A stretch of 64,000 nt of DNA from Artemisia argyi (lineage: Eukaryota > Streptophyta > Magnoliopsida > Asterales > Asteraceae), in NCBI GenBank assembly GCA_030686995.1, contig CM060706.1:140205505-140269504 (forward strand), given 5' to 3'. Positions 35,244-45,642 of the stretch are shown here, in pieces (the stretch's first letter is position 1; each line of letters opens with the position of its first letter). The position numbers and the translations under genes are program-made. The notes under the pieces were generated by a model that had not been told where the DNA came from, made no database searches, and saw nothing but the letters and a program-made list of their open reading frames with translations.

Positions 35244-36071
35244 TCAGGTTCTTTTGTTGTAGATTCGGTACCCTTTTCGATCTGGCGCATAACCGACGAA
35301 TACCCCAATATCAGCCTTTGCTTTAAGCTTCCCTAAGTCTTCACTATCGTTAGTTGGGTAGCATAAGGCACCAAACACTCGGAGAAAAGAGAGATCAGGC
35401 TTTTTGAGAGGCACTAGCTCATAAGGTGTTTTGTTGTGAAGAGGATGAATCAAATATCGATTCTGAGTATAACATGCAGTAACAATAGCTTCAGCCCATA
35501 GAAACATTGATGTCTTTGAGAATATCAGCATAGTGAGGGCAGCTTCAACTAGTGTGCGATTCCATCTTTCAACGACTCCATTTTGTTGAGGGGTTCGAGG
35601 AATACTCTTCTGATGACTGATGCCGATACTTTCATAGAATTGTGTGAGTTGTTGATTAACAAACTCAGTTCCATTGTTAGTGCGAATGATTCTAACAGTT
35701 TTGTTGAGCCTTACTTGCAACTTCTTGATGATTTTGATAATGATATTGGGAGTTTCATCCTTGGATCTTAAAAATTTCACCCATGTGAATCGTGAATAGT
35801 CATCCACAATAACAAGAATATATCCTTTCCCATTGAAGCTTTGCACTCTCATGGGTCCGCACAGATCCATGTGAAGGGTATGGAGTACTTTAGTGTTGGA
35901 GTTGGTGGATTTTGGTTTATGAGTTTGTTTCTTGCTTTTACCCAATTGACATGATGAGCAGAGATGATCTTTTTCATACTTGAATCTAGGCATGCCTCGA
36001 ACAAGATCTTCGCGAGAAAGTTCATTAATCGTGCCGAAGTTCAAGTGGTTCCAGTTTGTGTGTCTTAGCAA
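35244..36071 (-). pseudogene. Copia Y integrase
   Basis: Contains the zinc-binding tail (HTNWNH, CSSCQLGKSK), core residues in VIVDDYSRFTWVKFLRSKDE, TNNGTEFVN and IPRTPQQNGVVERWNRTLVE, and the SH3-like part (KTPYELVPLKKPDLSFLRVF, FVGYAPDRKGYRIY). The aspartic protease normally found before this region (a D-S-G-C-S-x-H-M type site) is absent: the gag tail joins the pre-integrase motif within about 30 codons, implying an internal deletion. Confidence 0.85.
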
Positions 36072-39000
36072 GTTTAACTGGGGATTTATAAGAAGATTTC
36101 AAAAAAGACACAACACATTCATCATGATTACCAGAAATTAAACAACCATTACAAGTCTTACAAGTAGCATTAGAATTCGAATTAATTACAGTACGCTTAA
36201 CGCAAATACTAGAATCAACACGATTCTTTTTATTCAAATCAATCTTATTGTTCCTAAGGTGGTCTTATACTTTCTTCCCTTGTTCACTCTTAGCAGGCGA
36301 AGTCCTATCATTCCTTGTATTGCCTTTAGGCTTTGACCCACTAGCTTTAGTGACATTGATTACTCCTGTAGAATTGAGGATGGGAACATTAGATTGTTGC
36401 ACAGTTGTTTGGTTTCTAGGTGGTGATGTGCTATGATCAGAACTAGCCAAATGTATATCAAAAGTAACATGCTTCTTCAAATTCCTAGATGAGGATGTGC
36501 CATTTCTATCACGCATGTTGGGAATCTTGGGACATGTACCTATGGCATATTCTAACAACTCTTGTGATGGCTTGGTAAGAAAGCAAACATCCGATGGGGA
36601 GTTATCAGGTGGTCTCACCATCCTATCTTCTTCAATGGTTTCACGGGTCATGTCCAGGCAGTTCTTAAGATGTATAAGGTAATCACTATGGACTAACTCA
36701 TTGTTCTTAAGGGGAAGAGGAATAAAAACAGCCTCACATGCATATTTTTCACATTTACAAACCACAGAATTGATATTGTCACTTTCATTAATCGGCATTT
36801 TCCCTTTCTCCTTTGTTATTAGATTCTCAATTTCATTAAGCAAAGAAGTTATCTTTTCATTGGTTTTATCACGAGTGATCTTGATGGAATCATATAACTC
36901 TTTGTAATGTTGTTTAACTTTAGAATATTCAGCTTGAAAACAATCATTTTCATGTTTAAGTAAGTTGATTGTGTTTTGAAGTTGAAAGTTATGAGAATCT
37001 GCAGACATTGGTTTATGGGTGTCGATCACATCATTCATGGGAGACTTCAATTGGGAAATTTGAGCCCTCAATAACCGGATCGTGTTCGTGTGAGCTTGAA
37101 TTTTTTCATCCCTTTTTGCTAATTCAAAATATGCATCAAATTCCGGAGCATCAGAAGATGTCTTGGCCTTTGATATTTTCATTTTTTCTTCTAAATGTTG
37201 ATATTTTAATTGTAAGTTAAGATTATCAACTTCTAGTTTAGAAAGATGCTTGACCATGTTGTCATGATCATCATTTTGAATTTTTTCAAGCAATTTCAAA
37301 TTCTCCCCCTCAAGCTCAACAACACGATTGTGAAGGTTATTTAAAGCAATAGACATTTCATGAAACTGACAAGCATTAAGTGAAGAATCTGTAGCAGTAT
37401 AGAACACATCTTGTGTAATACATTTAGTAATCAAGTTGTCATTCATGATGAGAATGTTTTTCCTGGCAATTTCACTATGCTGAAGATCTATCGCTTTTTG
37501 TTTACACTTGTTTTCCACATTTTTAAACACTTCCTTCATTTCCTTTAGCTCAATATCAAGGGATTGTCGTAAACCCTCAAAGTGTTCTTTGATTAGTTTA
37601 AAAAATGGGATGACTTCAGTTAAGTAACACTCTTTGGTTAGCTCAAATCCCCGTTCACCCTCAGTGATTCCCGTTGGTGTGATTCTCTTTTTGCACGTTT
37701 TATCAAAATCAGTGAACATTTGACAAAGGACATATATGCTAATAAGAGTTTTGCATTGCGTGGGAAGTGACAACTGAACTAAGTGCATCGGTGTATTGGG
37801 GGGATACACCGTTGGGCCAGCTAACTTTTGGGATGTCTTGGCCTTAATTGCCTCCGCTTTCATTTTCTCAATGTCTAAAGGCCAAAATACTTGTTCTGGT
37901 GTTAACTTAGTTTGAGGTGCAAAAACAGTCACTCGGTTTTGTTCATAATAATCATGGGACTTAACAATGACTTGGTGTTTAATGCACTTTGGATCTTTCA
38001 TTTTTTTATCAAATCTCTCTCTATTGGTAGAATCAAGTTCATCCAATTCTTTATCAGACCAACTATTTGGGGGTTCATGATTGGGTGTAAGCATAACCTT
38101 AGCATCATAGAGGGCAGGTTGAAAGGCTCTAACGCTCTTAAGGAAGTTTGTTTTAGGCAGCCCTAAATCCTTATCACTATGCTTATCCCGCAGTTTAATG
38201 TGCTTTTCCATCATTTGAGCTGTTTGACAGGTTTGGCCTTGAACATACAACTTGTTTTCAAGTTTGTTTTTCAACTGCTTAAGGTTGGAAAATTCGTTTA
38301 ATAGTTTGTTTTCCTTTTCTCGAAATTCACTTTTTAGGAGATTTAAACTATCCTGAATTTCCTATTTTTTCTTAAAAGCACGATCAAGTTGATTTTGAAA
38401 CGATTTAATCTCTTGTTTAAAGGCCATTTCCTTTAAGTTTTGTTCAGTAATGTAAGCATGAATTTGCCATTCCATTTTTTGTTCCCGTTCTGTTAGCTCA
38501 AAATTTGCACGTTGTTCATAACACCTAACTTGATCTTTAAGAATATTAATTCTAGTGATTAGAGTGTCATCAAGTGCAACAGCAGTGTACTCATCCAATT
38601 CACACATATCATCATCAACAGAGGATATATTACTTGATACAACAGACTCGACGTTGTGCTTTACATATTGTTCATATGGGACAATATTGCTATTTCCCAA
38701 GTTTGCAATATCTAATTCAGCAACGTTTGTTTGTTGTACATCGTTTGTTCATGCATCACATTATTATCAAACGCAACAGAAGACATTCCACAAGATATGT
38801 AAGAATTACTGTTGTGATCCGAATGTTGCTCAGTTGGGAACACATTAATGGTTTCCAATTCAGCCTCATTTGATTCACCAACATTATTTTGGCGTATATC
38901 ATTGAAGGTCTTTTGTTCATCATTGTCAGCACATTCATCATATAATTTTAGTACCACAGATACGATGGACGATTTGGATGGACCAGATTGTTGTGTGGGT

Positions 39001-40435
39001 GAGACAACAGATGATAGATTAGCCATGAAGATTGTCTGAGCAGTGGGTTCGTCATCAACATCTGAGTCGAAAGCATCACAATCCTCTGCTTGGAAGATGT
39101 TTGGATCATTAAGAGCTAAATCCTGAACTGGTTGTTCATCCACATCATCATCAAATGTCTTTCCATCATCCCCAGCAATAAACACCAATTCTTCCTCATT
39201 TATCACAACTCCATTCTCTTGAGCTTGCATGAGCAACATTTTGTCCTTGAAGTAATCTGAGTTTTGAGGATGTTTTGGTTGAGTGCAGTTTCTGGCGATG
39301 TGACCTAAACCCCCACAGTTGTAACATTTTGGTTGCCTTCCTTGTCCCTGATTCACATTTCCAACTCTATTCTGAAAGTTACCCCGCACAGCATTCCTTT
39401 GATTTACATTCTGTCTTCCCTGAACGTTTTGCATCATTACTTTTCCGTCTTCCACAATAGCCTGATTACGTGGATTGGAGGAAGTTCTGAGTTGATTGTT
39501 GGAAGATGGGAGTGCAGCCCTGAAATGTTGAACCAGTAGAGACACTTGATTGGAAAGATTGTCAATCATCTTGTCAGTATGAGAGTATCCTGAGTCAAGA
39601 TGAGTATTCATGGCAGCCGATGACTGAAGAGATGAGTGATCCATTGATGACACAGGTTGAGTGGTTGGCACCATACTAGTCATGAAAGCAAGTGAGTCAT
39701 TGCTGACAGTTGGATTGAGCTTCTCTCTTAATTGACGATCATATGCAGCATGCTTCTCATGTTGTTGTAGATAAGCAAAAAATTGTTCATAGTTCATATT
39801 TCTCAATCCTTTGTTGAGCTTGACAGCAGTGACAAAACGATCCCACTCAGGTGACATGTTGTTCACAAACTTAGAGTTGAGTTGAATGTTGGGCATTGTC
39901 ATTCTGATCATTCTGATGTCATTAACCAGCTTGTGAAATCTGACATAGTAGTCGGTAATGTTTTCACCAGGATTCATTTTGAAATGCTCAAACTCATCAT
40001 ACAATTGAGATTCATGGTCTTTTTTGGTCAGCTCTGATCCAGACAAAAGCATTTTGACATTGTCCCACACAGCTTTGGCTTCAATTTTGAAGTTGATTAG
40101 CTTGTACACATCTTTGGGTAACTCTTGTATCACGATGTTGGAGGCTCGAATGTCAGCATCGTAGCGCTTCTTTTCAACATCATTGAGATCATTGTAAGTG
40201 CGTGGTCTATCAATTCCCTGGATGACAGAACCACCTCAGCCGTAGAGATAGCATCTCTGGTTGTACCCATCTGCATAGGACCTTCATCGATAGATCGCAG
40301 AATGTTCTCACCATTTTCTTTACCCAAGCAATACAATCTGATTCTTTGTGCCCATGATTCATAATCTGTCCTGTCTAGCATCGGGGGTCGAGTGTCGGAC
40401 CCAGCAGCTTGAATGTCATTTGAGACTGTCGACAT
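36072..40435 (-). pseudogene. Copia Y gag, long coiled-coil type with frameshifts
   Basis: The reading begins at 40435 (MSTVSNDIQAAG, RPPMLDRTDYESWAQRIRLY), shifts frame near 40130, and continues with the UBN2 domain (EAKAVWDNVKMLLSG, YDEFEHFKMNPGENITDYYV). The zinc knuckle is CYNCGGLGHIARNC (about 39310). Stops or shifts near 38710, 38355-38280 and 36265 separate long Lys/Glu-rich coiled-coil blocks (38700-38362, 38274-36265) and a Cys-containing tail CKTCNGCLISGNHDECVV (36237-36025). Such very long coiled-coil gags are frequent in Asteraceae Copia elements. Confidence 0.8.
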
Positions 40436-41503
40436 CTCAAAGTCTTCAAACGGGATTTTACAGCTTTTGTAACTTAAACCGAGAAATGGTTCTTTCTAGG
40501 GATTTTACTAAAATCAACAAAAGAAACCGGAAGATATTCTCAGCAACTTAAACTAATAGAGAGATACCAGATGAGTCACAGTTTGCATCCAGTGTTAAGT
40601 TGTGACAAGTCAAGTTACAATCTATCCAATTGAGATTAGTCAAGTCGTAAGAATTAACTCACAACGTCAGATCACAATTAGATTAATTGAAACGACTAAA
40701 GTTACAACAATTCATGAATTGCAAAATGATTAACCTATCACATGAATCTCATCACTTAGTAAATTGCCAAACAAGTTGAGAAAGTCGCAACCTAAATGAG
40801 AAAACCGCAACGTAGGAGTAAACAGCAACAAGATGACCAAATCGCAGGGAAAGTTAACCGCAAGATGAGCAAATCGCAGGAATAGTTAACCGCAGGAGAG
40901 GTAACCACAAGGTGAGTTAACCACAAGGTGAGATAACCGCAGGGAGTAACTAACCGCAGAATAAACAAACCACAGGGTGGGTGACACTCAAGGCACTAAC
41001 CACAGAAAGAAGCAAACTGCAAGATGATCAAAACGCAGGTGTAATAACCGTAGAAAGTACAAACCACAATAGCAAACCACATATATTTAATCGCATACCA
41101 CCAAACCGCAGGAGCTAGTCGCAGTCCACAATAGTCCAAATCTGTCACTATCCTTGGGTTTTGTCTGTTAACTCAAAATAGTAATCGCAGACAGCTAACC
41201 ATAGAGATCTAGTAGCAAACCGCAGACAAGCAATGGAACAGTAGAGCTAACCGCAGTTAAGAAAACCGACCCAAACTCAATCCAATCTTTAAAAATACGT
41301 ATGATATGGCAAAACCAACTGAGAAATAATGTAACACTAACACAAATGATCATAAAAGTACACCTCTAACATGTCAACTAACACTAGATAAATCAAGCCA
41401 AGATGTTTTCAAGAAAAACACTACTAACTCACAAAACCACACAAACCACACCAAATAAGATTCACCAAGGCCCTAAGATGAAAACTTGGCTCTTGATACC
41501 AAT
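40436..41503 (-). promoter_or_regulatory. Copia Y 5' leader with about 20 AACCGCAG-type motifs
   Basis: The untranslated leader lies between the primer-binding site (41487-41502, TTGGTATCAAGAGCC on the minus strand) and gag. From about 40795 to 41275 it holds some twenty degenerate copies of AACCGCAG (variants AACCACAG, AATCGCAG, AACCGCAA), mostly 15-30 bases apart. No coding potential. The position in the packaged RNA leader suggests a signal for RNA binding or regulation, but the function is unknown. Confidence 0.65.
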
Positions 41504-41872
41504 TGTAGGATAGTAACTAAGTCACAAACATGGTGTTACTAGTGATTAAGGTGGCGTATGGTTTGAGAGAAATAGGAAGAAGAGAGAGAACTTGAAACCT
41601 TGAGAGAGAAAGTGAAATGTTAGATTAAGAATTATGAGAAGGTCCAACTCTCTCCACATGTGGAGAGGGGTATTTATAGTTCCTAACAACAAAAGATAAA
41701 ACGCCCACACCCGGGCTGTGGATCAGGCATACAGTGGGTAAAGACCCGTCCTTCTTCCACGATGTTACTTAATCTAATTCTAACTAATAACTAAACTAAC
41801 TACGAGCTAACTTAATGCTATTACATTAATTAGGTGACCGGGACTTTTTCAGGAATATTTGTATTCCTAACA
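41504..41872 (-). repeat. 5' LTR of Copia Y (369 bp)
   Basis: In minus orientation it runs from TGTTAGGAATACAAAT to GTTACTATCCTACA, with inverted termini TGTTAGGA/TCCTACA. The primer-binding site follows directly. A stretch CTATAAATACCCC on the minus strand (near 41670-41682) serves as TATA box. Confidence 0.85.
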
Positions 41873-41933
41873 GTAGTACATCGTCACCGGGATGACCAAG
41901 ACGTTGATGCCACGTGGAGAAACTTGTGGAGAG
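41873..41933 (-). pseudogene. Copia X pre-integrase fragment
   Basis: This 61-base island between Y and the solo LTR encodes, on the minus strand, TWHQRLGHPGDDVL, the zinc-binding start of a Copia integrase. Its frame continues that of the protease region at 43032-43330 when the solo LTR is skipped. It dates both insertions after X. Confidence 0.8.
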
Positions 41934-43031
41934 TGTTAATACAAATATCGCCTAAAAACGTTATTTATATTTTACTATCTTTGCTAAGCTTTGTTAACGA
42001 CAAAATGTAAACTTTAGTTTCTAAGTAAATCATAATCTTAGTTTTAAAGACTTGCATAACTAGACATTTGCTACATTTTACATTTCATAAAACACAACAC
42101 TTTTTATTTCTTAAAATAGAAATGTCACATCACATTTATGGCAAGTTTGTCAATATACATTTATGGAAAGAAAGTGTGTTTGACTAACCATATGTTTGCT
42201 TGCACAAGTTTTGTGTTTGACTAGGTGTAATGAGATGTGACATTGTTTGGTTTGCAAGATTTATTGCAAAACCAACTACAAGCCTGGCGGAACCCTAGGG
42301 GTACACGGGCGGAACACATCTGAGGGTTCTGCCGCATCCGCCAGACCTGCAGAAGGTTTTGCTATAAATACTAAACCACACGTTTGATTTTTGGCTTATC
42401 ACTCTACATCATATTTTCACACACATTCATTCATTCTTTCATCTAACCCTTTAACCTTTCATATGTGAAGTTTCTTTTTGTAGCAAAGAAGTTCATGAGT
42501 TCATAAAAAGTTACAAGTATTCAACACAACATTGCAAGACTTGTTAGCTTAGCATTGTGTAGACTTGTGTAGTTTACACTTCATTTGATTGTGTATTTTC
42601 AGTAGTGATCGGTTAGTATTTTAGTCCTCAAAATACAAAGAGTGACGGGAGTTGTTGTACCCTTGTAAAAGAACTAACGGAAGTGGTTGTACCCTTGTAA
42701 AAGAACTCGACATCTAGCTTAGTGTCGGTAAACGTGTATAAGCGATGTGTAAGGTTTTCTCCGCCGGTGAAAGGAGCTTGTTGACTAGTGAAAGAAACTC
42801 TCGAGTTGGATACTCGGGGCGTGGACGTAGGGCAAGGAAAAAGAGTCCTTGTAGCCGAACCACGATAAATACTCGTGTTGTGGTCTGATCGTTTCTTTCT
42901 TTATACTTGCATGTTATATATTGTGTTTGTGTATATATCTTTGATCAAAACGGAAAGTTTCAAAAGATAACTAAACAAGTTAAAAAGATTTTAAACGGTA
43001 AACTATTCAACCCCCCTTCTAGTTTTCCACA
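41934..43031 (+). repeat. Solo LTR of a Sirevirus-like family (LTR b)
   Basis: The LTR begins TGTTAATACAAATATC and ends CTTCTAGTTTTCCACA. It is 1098 bp long. Flanks are GAGAG (41929-41933) and AAGAG (43032-43036), a 5-bp duplication with one mismatch. No primer-binding site or internal region is attached, so it is a solo LTR formed by LTR-LTR recombination. The U5 part (TTCTCCGCC, GAACCACGATAAATACTC) matches LTRs a and c. Confidence 0.85.
42281..42369 (+). promoter_or_regulatory. GC-rich inverted motifs and TATA box in LTR b
   Basis: GCCTGGCGGAACCCTAGGGG is followed by GGGCGGAAC and then the inverted GGGTTCTGCCGC and CCGCCAGAC. CTATAAAT (42362-42369) follows about 20 bases later. The architecture parallels LTRs a and c, but the motif itself is different. 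Confidence 0.55.
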
Positions 43032-44700
43032 AAGAGAAAACTAGTAGGGATAGTTGATGGTTTGGTAACTAGATAAAGATCACTCGAGCTGTCACATCGA
43101 AGGAGGATATGGAGAGTCAAATAATCCTTCATAGGAAAACCAAAAGCGTCAAATTCAACGGTGCAATTATTATCTCAAGTAAACTGACAAAAAGAAATGA
43201 GACGATGATATGAAGGAAAAATGTTATGTCCGGTGTTGGTAACGGGAATAGAAATACCGTCACCAACGTGTAAAGATGGGTATAAATATTTATTAAAAAG
43301 TGTACTTAAATTAGTTGTATTAGAATTTAAATGAGAGATGCACCTGTATCCATGTTCCATGTCGGGTCTTGCAAAGTCGTAGTGCTAAAAGCACCAGGAA
43401 GTGACGTGGCTTGAGACTGGTACAAGGAGGGTGCGGGACTGAGTAAGTCGTTGAACCGGCTGTTGGTATTGGGCCCAATAGACGGGTTGTTGTGGTAACT
43501 GTTGGGCCAGGAAGGGATAATGGGCTGCTGTGTTATTGGGTTGTGGGTAATGCAAGGGTGCAACAAAAGCTTGTGGGTTGGGTGGCGTGTTTTGCTGTAG
43601 TATTGGGTTGTGGCCCAATCGATTATAAAGCATGGGTTGCGGGGTCTGTTGGGTAATATGTGCTGTATAGTAACCATGAGGAATATAATTTGCATTGTTC
43701 TGGCCAAAGTTATAGTTACCAGTGGGTCGACCAAGGCTACTGTTTGTGGTGTTTTTGGTTTGTAATCCCGACCTATTTCGGTGATAATGAATAAATTTGA
43801 AACGGTCTCTAAATTTACACTTGCCTTTGTTAAAATGATTACACAATTGCGGTAGACTTTGAGATTTGGTAGAGTGTGTGTTAAGGTTACCTTTGTTGTC
43901 CTAGTTATTGGTTGCCACGAGAATAATTGGAGACGAGGAACTACTTTCAAAGGTAGTAGATGCATCGGCTTCATCATTCATCGATGAATCCTCAAAGTAG
44001 CAAATTCTGCGTCATTTCAACGGTGGGGAGGGGTTCACGATGTCAGATGATTTTGAAAATAGTAGCAAAACAGGAGTCAAGTCCATTAACCGCATAAATT
44101 ACCAAGTTTTTTTCACTTACCACGGAGCCAAGATTGTTAAGCCTATCCGCCATAAACTTTATTTTTGTGCAATATTCATTAATAGACATCTTCCCGATCT
44201 TGATGGAACGGAGTTCATTATCAAGATTTATAGCCCTAGCATCCTTGTTATAATGAAATAAATTTTGTAGATGATCCCATAAAGCTTTTGCATTCCCGGT
44301 GTGGAGACGACTTGTTCTTGTAAGAGTCACATAGGGATCCAATGATCCACATCTTGATGAGATCATCAAGCTTGCACCACTCTGGATTAATAGTACTAAA
44401 CGAGGCTTTTTCTATCACGTGAGGTTTAAGAACGTGACTACCAAGATGGATTTTGAAAAAGGAACTCCAAGAATTGTAGTTATGTTTTCCAAGGTTCAAT
44501 ATAACGGGGACCTTGTTGGTTATGCTAAAAGGGATTAGTTTATCGTGTGATGTGGGTGGAGGAGGAGGTGGAGAGTGTTATCATCATCGGCTATGGTTGC
44601 TGGTTTTTTGTAGGGTTTAGAAAAGGTACGGCGTGTTTGTTGAGAAAGGGAAGCGTTTGTTAGAAAAAAAATTATGAGAGATTTACTGGCTGTGATACCA
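43032..44700 (-). pseudogene. Copia X gag and protease, degraded
   Basis: After a primer-binding site (TGGTATCACAGCC, 44688-44700 on the minus strand), gag starts near 44600-44500 and is read over several frames. Parts are LGKHNYNSWSSFFKIHLGSH (44499-44248), ALWDHLQNLFHYNKDARAIN (44369-44043), and a Gln/Pro/Tyr-rich region with a CCCH-like CNHFNKGKCKFRDRFKFIHY (43846-43385). The protease is WNMDTGAS (about 43345) with HLNSNTTNLSTLFNKYLYPS and the conserved HVGDGISIPVTNTGH following. Pol is interrupted by the solo LTR and by Y; the rest of X is not found further left. Confidence 0.75.
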
Positions 44701-44703
44701 TAT

Positions 44704-45056
44704 TGGAAGGCTAATTATGTTTCCTTGATTTTCATTAACTCATCAAATTCGGTATATAATTTACAATAGAGAATTCTAGAAAACTAATAATAGGCTAGGC
44801 ATAAAATACATGCAGAAGTAGGCCTTAAGTAAAGTACATAAACTAATCTATACTACTATATAATGCATTTGAGACTATTCTATAATTAGAAAGACTTAAA
44901 ATTCAGACTTTTACTTGCTTATTATTGAAGGATTTCAAAATTAATTAGTTAGGAAGCAGGTTGGTTATGAAGCAAGTTGGTTAGGAAGTTTATTAGGAAC
45001 CAGGTTAGTTGTTTAAACTAAAATTATTTGGCTTAACCATCTCTACTTATAAAGCA
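44704..45056 (-). repeat. Probable 5' LTR of Copia X
   Basis: On the minus strand it would run from TGCTTTATAAGTAG to TTAGCCTTCCA, and the primer-binding site of X begins three bases after. The outer boundary is uncertain because Copia Z is inserted at it. Confidence 0.45.
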
Positions 45057-45061
45057 TAAAG

Positions 45062-45332
45062 TAAAGAAGCTACAGCCTCTCAAACAAGATCATCAGAACA
45101 AGATAATACTGGAGCAGCACTGAATGTAAGAAGGAAAAGCTTCCACAAGATCCAACTGACACTAATGAAGAGCTTAATTACTTGTAACCCAATGTAACAG
45201 TAGCTTAGTATAAGTATAATGTAGAAAGTAGCTAGTTTGACTTTTATGTTACTATTGTATAAATACTCTATAATGTACTCAATTTCATCAATGAGAAAAA
45301 CACATTTCATTCACCACTCTCTAATTCTAATA
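45062..45332 (+). repeat. 5' LTR of Copia Z
   Basis: Starts TAAAGAAGCTACAGCC and ends CTAATTCTAATA, immediately followed by TGGTATCAGAGC (45333-45344), the tRNA-Met-type primer-binding site. A TATA box (GTATAAATACTC) lies near 45255-45266. The ends are not the usual TG/CA. The outer base is ambiguous because the start repeats the target duplication. Confidence 0.75.
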
Positions 45333-45642
45333 TGGTATCAGAGCTGCATTAGCTCCGATCATCATGTAACAAACTCCGATCACCATAACAAACTTTGACC
45401 ACCGCATAACAAACTTTGACCACCACAAGCCACCATAACCACCACCAATTCTACCTGAATAATCATCAATCTTCATCATTTCTTCATTAAAACACTCAGA
45501 AAATCATCATTATCATCATCAACATCACTAATTACATCAATTTCATTCAAATCAATCAAAATCATCACTAACCATTTTTCCGGCCAAAACATCAAAACAA
45601 GATTCTAACTAATTTTCTGCCATTAACATACCTTCAAACACC

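Larger units (their letters stand above)
33717..41872 (-). mobile_element. Copia element Y, 3' end replaced by CACTA-like sequence
   Basis: Minus-strand Copia with 5' LTR (41504-41872), primer-binding site, about 1 kb leader, long coiled-coil gag, integrase and reverse transcriptase. The pol frame ends at 33717 inside the CACTA-like terminus. RNase H, polypurine tract and 3' LTR are not found further left. Y itself is inserted in the pre-integrase region of Copia X. Confidence 0.85.

Noticed and set aside
33717..41872. LTR c (29014-30711) as the 3' LTR of Copia Y
   Set aside because: Its sequence and length (1698 bp) do not match the Y LTR (369 bp), so they belong to different families.
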